Source: Candidatus Falkowiibacteriota bacterium
Lineage (GTDB): Bacteria; Patescibacteriota; Patescibacteriia; Patescibacteriales; UBA12465
Assembly: GCA_026396945.1 (NCBI GenBank)
Contig: JAPLVX010000052.1
Location: 1-6,580, forward strand
Length of the DNA: 6,580 nt
Direction: 5' to 3'
Every line of letters starts with the position of its first letter. Within the stretch, counting starts at the first letter, position 1. The notes under the pieces are model-generated. The model was not told the origin of the DNA. It made no database searches and worked only from the letters and a program-made list of their open reading frames with translations. This document shows positions 1-5,654 of this stretch, piece after piece. The position numbers and the translations under genes are program-made.

Positions 1-23
1 AGAGAGAAAATAGATTAGAGAAA

Positions 24-50
24 GCCAAATTAGCTTTTTAGCTTGCTGGC
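24..50 (-). terminator. weak imperfect hairpin downstream of tRNA-Leu
   Basis: On the minus strand, past the tRNA 3' end, GCCA (50-47) can pair with TGGC (27-24), and AGCT (43-40) with AGCT (35-32), with unpaired bases between the two helices. A pyrimidine-rich run rather than a clean T-tract follows. It could end the tRNA transcript, but the stem is interrupted and the T-run is poor. Nothing else in positions 1-113 can be supported as a gene. Confidence 0.22.
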
Positions 51-113
51 AGCCTATTTCCTGAGTAAATTTGTTGTTTCAATAACTATTCTACTTCATT
101 TATGTTTCAATAC

Positions 114-200
114 TGGTGGGCGAGAGAGGACTTGAACCTCCACGGCCTTTCGGCCACAAACACCTCAAGCTTGCGTGTATACCAATTTCACCACTCGCCC
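114..200 (-). tRNA. tRNA-Leu, anticodon GAG, CCA encoded
   Basis: The 87-base minus-strand sequence folds into a full class II cloverleaf. The 7-bp acceptor GGGCGAG/CTCGCCC is perfect. The D-arm has the GG pair in its loop. The anticodon stem CAAGC/GTTTG has one G-U pair, and the loop TTGAGGT places GAG at 164-166, which reads CUC and CUU leucine codons, with G at position 37. A 15-base variable arm is formed by GGCC-GAAA-GGCC, and the T-loop is TTCAAGT. The discriminator is A, and CCA is encoded. The long variable arm and A73 agree with leucine and argue against serine or tyrosine. The gene lies 38 bases past the rplS stop on the same strand and may be co-transcribed with it, although a terminator-like hairpin lies between them. 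Confidence 0.96.
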
Positions 201-227
201 TGGAATTTCGGAAAATCAGCTAAACTT

Positions 228-256
228 GAAAAAGTCGTCTATTTGACGACCTTTTC
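228..256 (-). terminator. hairpin overlapping the rplS stop codon
   Basis: On the minus strand GTCGTC (250-245), loop AAATA, GACGAC (239-234) and TTTTTC (233-228) form a 6-bp stem with a short T-run. The stem can be extended by A-T pairs and one G-U pair out to 256/228. The TAG stop of rplS (241-239) spans the loop and the stem, so the terminator is built from the last codons of the gene. The T-run is only five long, so read-through into tRNA-Leu, 28 bases beyond it, is quite possible. Confidence 0.5.
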
Positions 257-601
257 TTTTAATTTTTTCTTATAATTATCACGTAAATAATACAGTTTCG
301 CTCGTCTTACTTCCGCTACTTTCTTGATTTCGATCTTGGTGATTGTCGGTAAATTTAAAGGAAAAATCTTTTCAACCCCAACACCACTATCAGAAATTTT
401 TCTAACCGTAATAGTTGAGCCGATTTCTTTTTTATGTTTACGCGCAATAATCATCCCTTCGAAATACTGAACGCGCTCTTTTTCTTCACCTTTAGAATTT
501 AATTCTTTAATTTTTTGATAAACTCTAACTGTCAGGCCTGGTTTTAATTCCGGGAAGCCAGCCTTAACTTCGGTGTTAGCAATTGCTTTTTTTTCTGCCA
601 T
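239..601 (-). CDS. rplS: 50S ribosomal protein L19
   Basis: This is a 120-residue protein of the large ribosomal subunit; in known ribosomes L19 sits at the subunit interface near L14 and the 16S rRNA. The family signature is clear from end to end: KPGLTVRV at about 20-27, FEGMIIARK at 48-56, TVRKIS at 65-70, GVGVEKIFPL at 73-82 and VRRAKLYYLRD at 98-108, with a lysine-rich tail. Length is close to the usual 110-125. I chose the ATG at 601, which gives MAEKKAIANT. The frame stays open upstream to a TTG at 640, but those 13 residues are hydrophobic and foreign to the family. No Shine-Dalgarno motif precedes the ATG. A promoter lies at 685-711 and a leader hairpin at 621-647, so the gene probably has its own transcript, with tRNA-Leu downstream. 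Identification is secure; the start is very likely. Confidence 0.97.
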   Translation of the reverse strand: MAEKKAIANTEVKAGFPELKPGLTVRVYQKIKELNSKGEEKERVQYFEGMIIARKHKKEIGSTITVRKISDSGVGVEKIFPLNLPTITKIEIKKVAEVRRAKLYYLRDNYKKKLKEKVVK

Positions 602-620
602 AGTATTGATAAAAACAAAT

Positions 621-647
621 AGCGCGTAGCTTGGAAACAACGCGACT
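621..647 (-). promoter_or_regulatory. rplS leader hairpin, possible attenuator
   Basis: In the 5' leader of rplS, minus-strand AG(T)CGCG (647-641) pairs with CGCGCT (626-621), giving a 6-bp GC-rich stem with one bulged T and a 14-base loop. It is followed directly by ATTTGTTTTT (620-611), so it resembles a weak intrinsic terminator placed about 20 bases before the start codon. Ribosomal protein L19 leaders that bind L19 are known in low-GC Gram-positives, but I do not see that consensus here. The regulatory role is inference. Confidence 0.35.
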
Positions 648-684
648 GTTTAAAAAATAATAAAATCTTATAACTTTTCTTTAT

Positions 685-711
685 ATTATAAGTAAATTCA
701 TCTCTTGTCAA
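685..711 (-). promoter_or_regulatory. promoter for rplS
   Basis: On the minus strand a perfect -35 TTGACA (711-706) is followed after 15 bases by a perfect -10 TATAAT (690-685). With the common 17-base spacing the -10 would read TAATAT, which overlaps it. Transcription would start near 678, giving a leader of about 75 bases that contains the hairpin at 621-647. The -35 lies inside the last codons of the broken kinase gene upstream. Confidence 0.6.
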
Positions 712-1152
712 TATTCGCCTTGTTTTCCTTTACAAAGCCGTAAACTGCCTTAAAAACCTGATTTAGGCTCAAATGAGTGGTGTCCAGATAGAAATCATAA
801 TGTTTTTTCAAATAAGGGTTAAAGCCAAAATATTTACGGTATCTTTTGATATCGCTCCTCGTTCTCTCTTTTAAACTCCTGCCATTCCGCCGACCGGAAG
901 AATGCCTCCCTATATTCTACGGAAGCGTCATTTATCCCTTTACAGATGTCCGTTACTAAGGGCGCTCCCCAGATCAGTCTTAGGGTCGACTTCACCGAGC
1001 TTATTATACTCCGCCAAAGTTAAGCCTCTTTTTTTAGCCGCCGCCCGTCTTAAGCCACCCATATAATATCTAGGCCAATTCAGCTTGTCGGCTAAGCTTT
1101 CGGCAATCGTACTTTTACCTGAACCATGGTTTCCGCTAATAGAAATAATCAT
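698..1152 (-). pseudogene. broken cytidylate-kinase-like P-loop kinase
   Basis: The first frame starts with ATG at 1152 and reads a nucleotide-kinase N-terminus: strand MIISISG, Walker A GNHGSGKST at residues 7-15, then YYMGGLRR and GLTLAEYNKLGEVDPKTD up to residue 60. Soon afterwards it hits a TAA at 942-940. A different frame, open from 916 and similar to the family from about 877, encodes a matching C-terminus with SLKERTRSDIKRYRKYFG, then HYDFYLDTTHL and a final amphipathic helix, ending in TGA at 700-698. The third frame is also open between about 975 and 837 and may hold a remnant of the middle. Only about 95 bases separate the two recognisable parts, where this family needs roughly 70-80 codons for the VD..Q..LG, 'EGRL' and 'KIFL' core. 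An internal deletion plus frameshift(s) is therefore the best reading; an assembly error is the alternative. The family assignment is from recalled motifs, and the substrate (CMP/dCMP) is inferred. Confidence 0.62.
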
Positions 1153-1160
1153 ATTTTTAG

Positions 1161-1190
1161 TTTACTTTTTTGATTGATGTATATTATAAT
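1161..1190 (+). promoter_or_regulatory. promoter for smc
   Basis: TTTACT (1161-1166), an 18-base spacer and a perfect -10 TATAAT (1185-1190) precede smc. The -10 ends 20 bases before the ATG at 1211, so the leader would be only about 14 bases, with no Shine-Dalgarno motif in it (the bases before ATG are taaaaaaagt). The same TTTACT-N18-TATAAT arrangement occurs before the solute-binding protein gene. Confidence 0.55.
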
Positions 1191-1197
1191 AATACCA
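1189..1197 (-). promoter_or_regulatory. possible divergent promoter for the kinase remnant
   Basis: On the minus strand TGGTATTAT (1197-1189) is an extended -10 of the TGn-TATTAT type, and a perfect TATAAT overlaps the region at 1188-1183. No convincing -35 is visible. It would overlap the smc promoter back to back within the 58-base gap and drive the broken kinase gene. Confidence 0.3.
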
Positions 1198-1210
1198 TAA
1201 TAAAAAAAGT

Positions 1211-3883
1211 ATGTATTTAGAAAAATTAGAAATTCAGGGCTTCAAGTCTTTCGCTAATAAGAACAAGCTGGTTTTCCCCGGCCTAATAACCGATACGAAG
1301 CGTGGAATTACCGCGATTGTCGGCCCCAATGGTTCGGGCAAGTCGAATGTCGCCGATGCGGTCCGTTGGGTGCTGGGTGAACAAAGCCTGAAAACCTTGC
1401 GCGGCAAAAGAAGTGAAGACGTAATTTTCTCCGGTTCTGATCAAAAACATCAGCTTAGTTTCGCTGAGGCCTCCCTGCATCTTAATAATGAAGATAAGTC
1501 TTTCAAATTTAGAATTGATCCGACAAGTACGGCCGAGGGAGCCGAAGATGATTATATCAACTATCCGCAAATTATTATTACGCGCCGCCTTTATCGCAAC
1601 GGTGATAGCGAATACCTAATAAATAATAATCGGGTTCGCTTATTAGATATCCAAATGCTCCTAGCCAAGGCCAATTTTGGACAAAAAACCTATAGCGTCA
1701 TTGGTCAGGGCATGGTGGAAAATTTTTTAAACACTAGCGCCGCTGAAAGAAAAGACTTTTTTGATGAAGCGACCGGAGTTAAACAGTTTCAGATCAAACG
1801 CGACCATTCCTTGAACAAGCTAGAGAGTAGTTATGAGAATCTTCAACAAACCGACCTACTTTTAAATGAAATCCGACCGCGGCTGCGCAGCTTAACTCGT
1901 CAAGTTGAGAAATTAAAAAAACGGGGACAACTGGAAACCGAACTGAGAACCCAGCAATTCAACTATTACCAAGTTATTTGGGAAGAAATCAACCATAAAC
2001 TAAACCAAGCTAATGATTCGGCTTTAATTTTAGAAAAAACGGAGCGTAGCCAAACGGCTAAAATCAATAAACTGCTAGAAGATTTAAATAAAATAAAAAA
2101 CACCGACAAACGCCAAGAGACCGAAGCCTTGCGCCTAGAATTAGATCGGCTGCAAACAGACAAGAATCAGCATCTCAAACAGCTGGCCAGATTACAGGCG
2201 GAGATTGAACTTAATCTAGAGTCTCAAGGGCAATTCGACTTGTCTTGGCTTAGCCAGAAACAAGCTGAACTTAAAATTAATTTAGAACAAATTAACAAAG
2301 AGCTGGCGGCAACCGAAGATAATATCAGACAAGCCAGAGATGATAGCCTAGAGACTGAGCAGCGAGAAATCAGCCAAAAGATTAATGGTTTGAACCAAGA
2401 GCTATTAGCCATAAACCAATCTTTAAGCCCTAAGTCGAACAGTTCAAGCCAAAAACAGCAAATTAATAAGATTGTTAAGGAGCTTTTGGAAGAATTAGAT
2501 AAAATAAAAAAAGAAAATGACCTGGCTAAAATAAAAGAGCTTATCGATCGCCTTAAGCAAGACTATACTAAAAGGATCCAAGATTTAGAGACCGTTGATA
2601 ATTCGGACAAAATTAAACATTGGCAGAAAATTCAAGCGGCAATCATCGCTCTGAGTGAACAGAAGCAAAGTTTAACGGAAAAAATAAACGTTAAGCGCCT
2701 AGAAACTTTACGTCACGAAGAAAAATCAAAATTATTGTTAGAAAAGAAAGACCAATTAGAAACTGATTTGAGTGGCTTACAGAATAAAATTGGCAAAAAC
2801 CAAACTAGGTTTTCCGATAAGAAAATGGACCAAGAACAGACAACCCTCAATTCTAAGCTGGAAATACTTAATGCTAAAATTACTGAAATCGAAAATGAGT
2901 TCAAGGTAATCAACCTTAGTCGGGAGCAAGAAAAAAAATTAATGTTCGACTTACAAAAAAACTTGCAAGACCTCCAGGCCGAACATAATAAAACTCAGAC
3001 GGAACTAAATAATATAAAAATCAATGCCACTCGCCAAGAGACTAGGCTGGAAGACTTGGAGAACAATATCCGAAACGAGGGTTTAAACTTAGCGATCATT
3101 AAAAATCATAAACCTGATGACCCAGACTTTGATCCCGAAAAAAGTCAGAAAAAAATCAATGATCTGAAAAGCCAGCTGGAGCAAATCGGCGGGATTGATC
3201 CCGAAGCCGAAAAGGAATACGGAGAAACTAAAGAACGCTTTGATTTTTTAAGTACGCAAACCGCTGACCTCAGAAATGCAATTAATTCTTTAGAAAAAAT
3301 AATCTATGAACTTGACACAAATATTAAAGAACGCTTTGATAAAGAATTTAAAGTCATCGAAGAGAAGTTCAATGAATACTTCAAAATTTTATTCAGTGGC
3401 GGCAATGCCAAAATATTCCGCTTAAGTATCAGCGACCAAGAAAAGGAAGAGGCTAAAAATCAGGATGATACTCCTAAAATATTGGAAGACGAGGAGCTGA
3501 AAAAAATTAAAATGCTAAAGAAACATAATGCGACTGGTTTGGCGGGTATAGAAATCCAGGCAACGCCACCTGGGAAAAAGATACAGTCAGTCGCCATGCT
3601 TTCCGGCGGCGAACGAGCTTTAACCGCCATCGCTTTAATTTGCGCCATTATTAGCGCTAATCCAGCGCCATTCGTCGTTTTAGACGAAGTCGATGCCGCC
3701 CTGGATGAATCAAATTCAGAACGTCTAGCTAAGATTCTCGACGATTTATCTAATCGCACCCAATTTATTGTTATCACTCATAATCGCGCCTCGATGAAAA
3801 AGGCGAACATTCTTTACGGCCTAACTATGCACGAAGGCGTCAGTCAACTCTTGAGTTTAAAGTTGGAAGAGGATAAAAAATAA
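1211..3883 (+). CDS. smc: SMC chromosome-organising ATPase, hinge-less form
   Basis: This is a 890-residue ATPase of the SMC family, which organises and helps segregate the chromosome, normally with ScpA/ScpB (not in this window). The N-terminal head (about 1-200) has FKSFA at 11-15, Walker A GPNGSGKS at 38-45, LRGKRSEDVIFSGS at 63-76 and IGQG at 164-167. The C-terminal head (about 700-890) has LFSGGNAKI at 727-735, QATPPGKK at 783-790, the signature LSGGE at 797-801, Walker B FVVLDEVDAALDE at 821-833 with catalytic Glu826, and the switch His857 in ITHN. Between the heads lies heptad-like charged coiled coil. Typical bacterial SMC has 1150-1200 residues with a globular glycine-rich hinge. Here residues 394-521 contain no glycine at all and only short helix breaks (about 403-414 and 459-466), so the hinge is missing. 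A charged insertion of about 30 residues (742-773) interrupts the C-terminal head. There is no Cys-x-x-Cys, so it is not a Rad50 zinc hook. The start is clear: the family begins at MYLEKLEIQGFKSF. Confidence 0.95.
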   Translation: MYLEKLEIQGFKSFANKNKLVFPGLITDTKRGITAIVGPNGSGKSNVADAVRWVLGEQSLKTLRGKRSEDVIFSGSDQKHQLSFAEASLHLNNEDKSFKFRIDPTSTAEGAEDDYINYPQIIITRRLYRNGDSEYLINNNRVRLLDIQMLLAKANFGQKTYSVIGQGMVENFLNTSAAERKDFFDEATGVKQFQIKRDHSLNKLESSYENLQQTDLLLNEIRPRLRSLTRQVEKLKKRGQLETELRTQQFNYYQVIWEEINHKLNQANDSALILEKTERSQTAKINKLLEDLNKIKNTDKRQETEALRLELDRLQTDKNQHLKQLARLQAEIELNLESQGQFDLSWLSQKQAELKINLEQINKELAATEDNIRQARDDSLETEQREISQKINGLNQELLAINQSLSPKSNSSSQKQQINKIVKELLEELDKIKKENDLAKIKELIDRLKQDYTKRIQDLETVDNSDKIKHWQKIQAAIIALSEQKQSLTEKINVKRLETLRHEEKSKLLLEKKDQLETDLSGLQNKIGKNQTRFSDKKMDQEQTTLNSKLEILNAKITEIENEFKVINLSREQEKKLMFDLQKNLQDLQAEHNKTQTELNNIKINATRQETRLEDLENNIRNEGLNLAIIKNHKPDDPDFDPEKSQKKINDLKSQLEQIGGIDPEAEKEYGETKERFDFLSTQTADLRNAINSLEKIIYELDTNIKERFDKEFKVIEEKFNEYFKILFSGGNAKIFRLSISDQEKEEAKNQDDTPKILEDEELKKIKMLKKHNATGLAGIEIQATPPGKKIQSVAMLSGGERALTAIALICAIISANPAPFVVLDEVDAALDESNSERLAKILDDLSNRTQFIVITHNRASMKKANILYGLTMHEGVSQLLSLKLEEDKK

Positions 3884-3955
3884 ATTATCTAATATAGAAA
3901 TGGCTTAGATTTATTGCCGAGGAATACCATATTTTATGATTTTTTTAACTTTTGC

Positions 3956-3987
3956 TTGAATATCCTTTAAACTGAATATTGTATAAT
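3956..3987 (+). promoter_or_regulatory. candidate promoter for comM
   Basis: A perfect -10 TATAAT lies at 3982-3987. The best -35 is TTGAAT at 3956-3961, but the 20-base spacing is long. Transcription would begin near 3994, inside the hairpin at 3989-4012, so that hairpin would form the very 5' end of the mRNA. A second TATAAT at 4019-4024, 14 bases before the comM ATG and without a -35, is an alternative that would give an almost leaderless transcript starting after the hairpin. Confidence 0.35.
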
Positions 3988-3988
3988 A

Positions 3989-4019
3989 AAAACCAGCGAA
4001 TCCGCTGGTTTTATTTTTT
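3989..4019 (+). terminator. strong bidirectional intrinsic terminator after smc
   Basis: AACCAGCG (3991-3998), loop AATC and CGCTGGTT (4003-4010) pair perfectly; two more A-T pairs (3989-3990 with 4011-4012) make a 10-bp stem. The run TTTTATTTTTT follows on the plus strand, and on the minus strand TTTTTATTAT follows, so it can work in both directions. It lies 105 bases after the smc stop and 20 bases before comM. The rest of the gap, 3884-3988, holds no supportable gene. Confidence 0.8.
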
Positions 4020-4038
4020 ATAATTTAAAATTAATTAT

Positions 4039-5553
4039 ATGCCCATAAAAATTCTAAGCGCGGCGATTATCGGTTTAGAAGCGGAAGTCGTTGAGGTTGA
4101 GGCTGATGTTGGCGGCGGAGATTTTGGCCAAATTGCTATTGTCGGTCTACCGGACACCGCTATTTCTGAAGCTAAGGAACGAGTTAGAAGCGCGATTAGA
4201 AATTCCGGTCTCTTAGTCCCTCGACGAAAAATAGTGGTTAATTTAGCGCCAGCTAATTTACGTAAACATGGCGCCGCTTACGACTTGCCAATCGCTATTA
4301 GTATTTTAGCTTTAAAAAATTCTTTTAAAATTAGTTTCAAAGATAGTTTTTTTATTGGCGAATTATCTCTAAGTGGAGACTTACGGCCGATTACCGGCGT
4401 CTTAGCAATCGCACTCAAAGCCAAGGAGCTTAAAATATTTAATATCTTTTTACCCGCCGCTAACGCCGCCGAAGCTAGATTAATTAAAGGGCTAAATATT
4501 TTTCCGGTTGATACTCTACCGCAATTAATTAAACATCTAAAACACCGAGTTTTAATAGACCTTCAGCTCGAAAATGCTTCAATTCCCAGTAGTCCCAATA
4601 ATGACTTTGATCTGCTTGACGTTAAGGGCCAGGCTAAGGCTCGTCGGGCTCTAGAAATAAGCGCCGCTGGCGGTCATAATCTCTTAATGAGCGGCCCGCC
4701 CGGAAGCGGGAAAACGCTGCTCGCCAAATGCTTACCTTCGATTTTGCCAGATTTAAATTCAGATGAAATCTTAGAAGTCACTAAAATTTATAGTGTGGCC
4801 GGTGAACTAAAAAATAAACGAGGTCTGATTGTGGCTCGCCCCTTCCGCTCGCCTCATCATACTGCTTCAGCGAACGCCCTGGTGGGTGGTGGTTCTTGGC
4901 CCCGACCGGGAGAAATATCTTTAGCTCACCGGGGAGTTTTATTTTTAGATGAATTCCCGGAATTCTCCCGGACGGTTTTAGAAAATTTACGCCAACCCCT
5001 GGAAGATGGGGAAATAAGTATTAATCGCGCTGCCGCTTGTCTAAAATTTCCCGCCAAATTCATGCTAATCGCGGCCATGAATCCCTGCCCCTGCGGTTAT
5101 TCTGGCGATCAGCATAAAACCTGCCTCTGCTCATTGAATCAAATTAATAATTACCGTAAAAAAATTTCTGGACCACTCTTAGATCGTTTTGATTTACAAA
5201 CAATTCTAGGCCGAGTTAATTTTTCTGATTTAAATAATTCCCGGCCAGCCGAAAGTTCAGCGGCAGTAAAAGGCAGAATTAGTCTGGCTCGGCAAATACA
5301 AGCTCGTCGTTTTAAAAATTATAATTTATTTACCAATTCCGAGATGACTTTGGCGGCTATAAAAATTTTCTCTCCGCTAGATAAAAACGGGCTAAAATTG
5401 CTAGAGCGGGCGGTTAATAATCTAAATTTATCGGCGCGATCTTATTTCAAAATTATAAAGTTAGCCAGGACTATTGCTGATTTAGAGCAATCAGCCAAAA
5501 TAGGGGACGAACACTTAAACGAAGCCCTGCAATATCGACCCCAACTAGAATAA
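4039..5553 (+). CDS. comM: ComM/YifB family AAA+ ATPase (Mg-chelatase-like)
   Basis: This 504-residue cytoplasmic ATPase belongs to the YifB/ComM family. In Vibrio cholerae ComM is a hexameric helicase that drives branch migration when transformed DNA is integrated; the Mg-chelatase name reflects only shared AAA+ ancestry. Domains in order: an N-terminal Lon-like domain (about 1-170) with IVGLPDTAISEAKERVR at 34-50, NLAPANLRKHG at 68-78 and FIGELSLSGDLRP at 105-117; an AAA+ core with Walker A GPPGSGKT at 219-226, PFRSPHHTAS at 268-277, Walker B LFLDEF at 301-306, sensor-1 Asn348 in AAMNPCPCG, cysteines 350, 352, 362 and 364, and SGPLLDRFDL at 377-386 with the arginine finger region; then a C-terminal helical domain with the sensor-2 segment LSARSYFKIIKLARTIADL at 464-482. 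Length and start match the family. It stands alone between two terminator- or promoter-bearing gaps and has no Shine-Dalgarno motif. A role in transformation here is inferred from the family. Confidence 0.95.
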   Translation: MPIKILSAAIIGLEAEVVEVEADVGGGDFGQIAIVGLPDTAISEAKERVRSAIRNSGLLVPRRKIVVNLAPANLRKHGAAYDLPIAISILALKNSFKISFKDSFFIGELSLSGDLRPITGVLAIALKAKELKIFNIFLPAANAAEARLIKGLNIFPVDTLPQLIKHLKHRVLIDLQLENASIPSSPNNDFDLLDVKGQAKARRALEISAAGGHNLLMSGPPGSGKTLLAKCLPSILPDLNSDEILEVTKIYSVAGELKNKRGLIVARPFRSPHHTASANALVGGGSWPRPGEISLAHRGVLFLDEFPEFSRTVLENLRQPLEDGEISINRAAACLKFPAKFMLIAAMNPCPCGYSGDQHKTCLCSLNQINNYRKKISGPLLDRFDLQTILGRVNFSDLNNSRPAESSAAVKGRISLARQIQARRFKNYNLFTNSEMTLAAIKIFSPLDKNGLKLLERAVNNLNLSARSYFKIIKLARTIADLEQSAKIGDEHLNEALQYRPQLE

Positions 5554-5567
5554 ATCATTAATAATTT

Positions 5568-5592
5568 AAATTTACTTTTTCCGAGTAAATTT
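5568..5592. repeat. perfect 9-bp inverted repeat over the binding-protein promoter
   Basis: AAATTTACT (5568-5576) and AGTAAATTT (5584-5592) are exact inverted copies separated by seven bases. The left arm contains the -35 hexamer TTTACT and the right arm ends two bases before the -10. The placement fits a repressor operator. Because the arms are AT-rich and the element also lies after comM, a weak terminator or chance are alternatives. Confidence 0.5.
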
Positions 5593-5600
5593 GTTATAAT
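5571..5600 (+). promoter_or_regulatory. promoter for the solute-binding protein gene
   Basis: TTTACT (5571-5576), an 18-base spacer and a perfect TATAAT (5595-5600) give a predicted start near 5607 and a leader of about 48 bases. The architecture matches the smc promoter exactly in hexamers and spacing. The inverted repeat at 5568-5592 covers the -35 and most of the spacer. Confidence 0.62.
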
Positions 5601-5612
5601 ATGATTATCTAG

Positions 5613-5630
5613 CGACCCGTTTTACGGGCG
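5613..5630 (+). promoter_or_regulatory. 5' leader hairpin before the binding-protein gene
   Basis: CCCGT (5616-5620), loop TTT and ACGGG (5624-5628) pair perfectly, and CG (5613-5614) with CG (5629-5630) extends the stem past a bulged A at 5615. No T-run follows, so it is not a terminator. It would sit within about ten bases of the predicted mRNA 5' end, where such stems can slow mRNA decay; that role is inferred. Confidence 0.4.
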
Positions 5631-5654
5631 ATATACAAAATATAAATAAATAAT

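Noticed and set aside
63..75. A 13-base string, GAGTAAATTTGTT, is shared with 5583-5595 in the binding-protein promoter.
   Set aside because: A match of this length is expected by chance in AT-rich DNA of this size, and the inverted partner arm is absent here.
76..112. GTTTCAATA occurs twice, 28 bases apart (76-84 and 104-112), recalling the start of some CRISPR repeats.
   Set aside because: Only nine bases match, there are only two copies, and the flanks differ. There is no repeat-spacer structure.
602..640. An upstream TTG start for rplS would add 13 residues.
   Set aside because: The extra residues are hydrophobic, do not occur in the L19 family and overlap the leader hairpin. The ATG at 601 fits better.
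2931..2938. A run of eight A residues within smc as a possible slippage or frameshift site.
   Set aside because: The frame is continuous and coiled-coil composition persists on both sides. There is no alternative product and no stimulatory structure.
1283..3777. Several minus-strand open frames inside smc.
   Set aside because: They are antisense shadows of smc with serine- and leucine-rich composition, and they match no family I recognise.
3910..3985. A minus-strand open stretch reads FSLKDIQAKVKKIIKYGIPRQ-like peptide sequence ending in TAA between smc and comM.
   Set aside because: About 20-25 codons with no start codon, running into the terminator hairpin; AT-rich DNA gives lysine/isoleucine-rich stretches by chance.
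5086..5133. A four-cysteine cluster in ComM (Cys350, 352, 362, 364) as a novel metal site.
   Set aside because: This CPCG...CxC segment is a regular feature of the ComM/YifB family.
4039..5553. Reading the ATPase as a magnesium chelatase subunit of chlorophyll synthesis.
   Set aside because: The N-terminal Lon-like domain and overall length are those of ComM/YifB, and no pigment genes are present.
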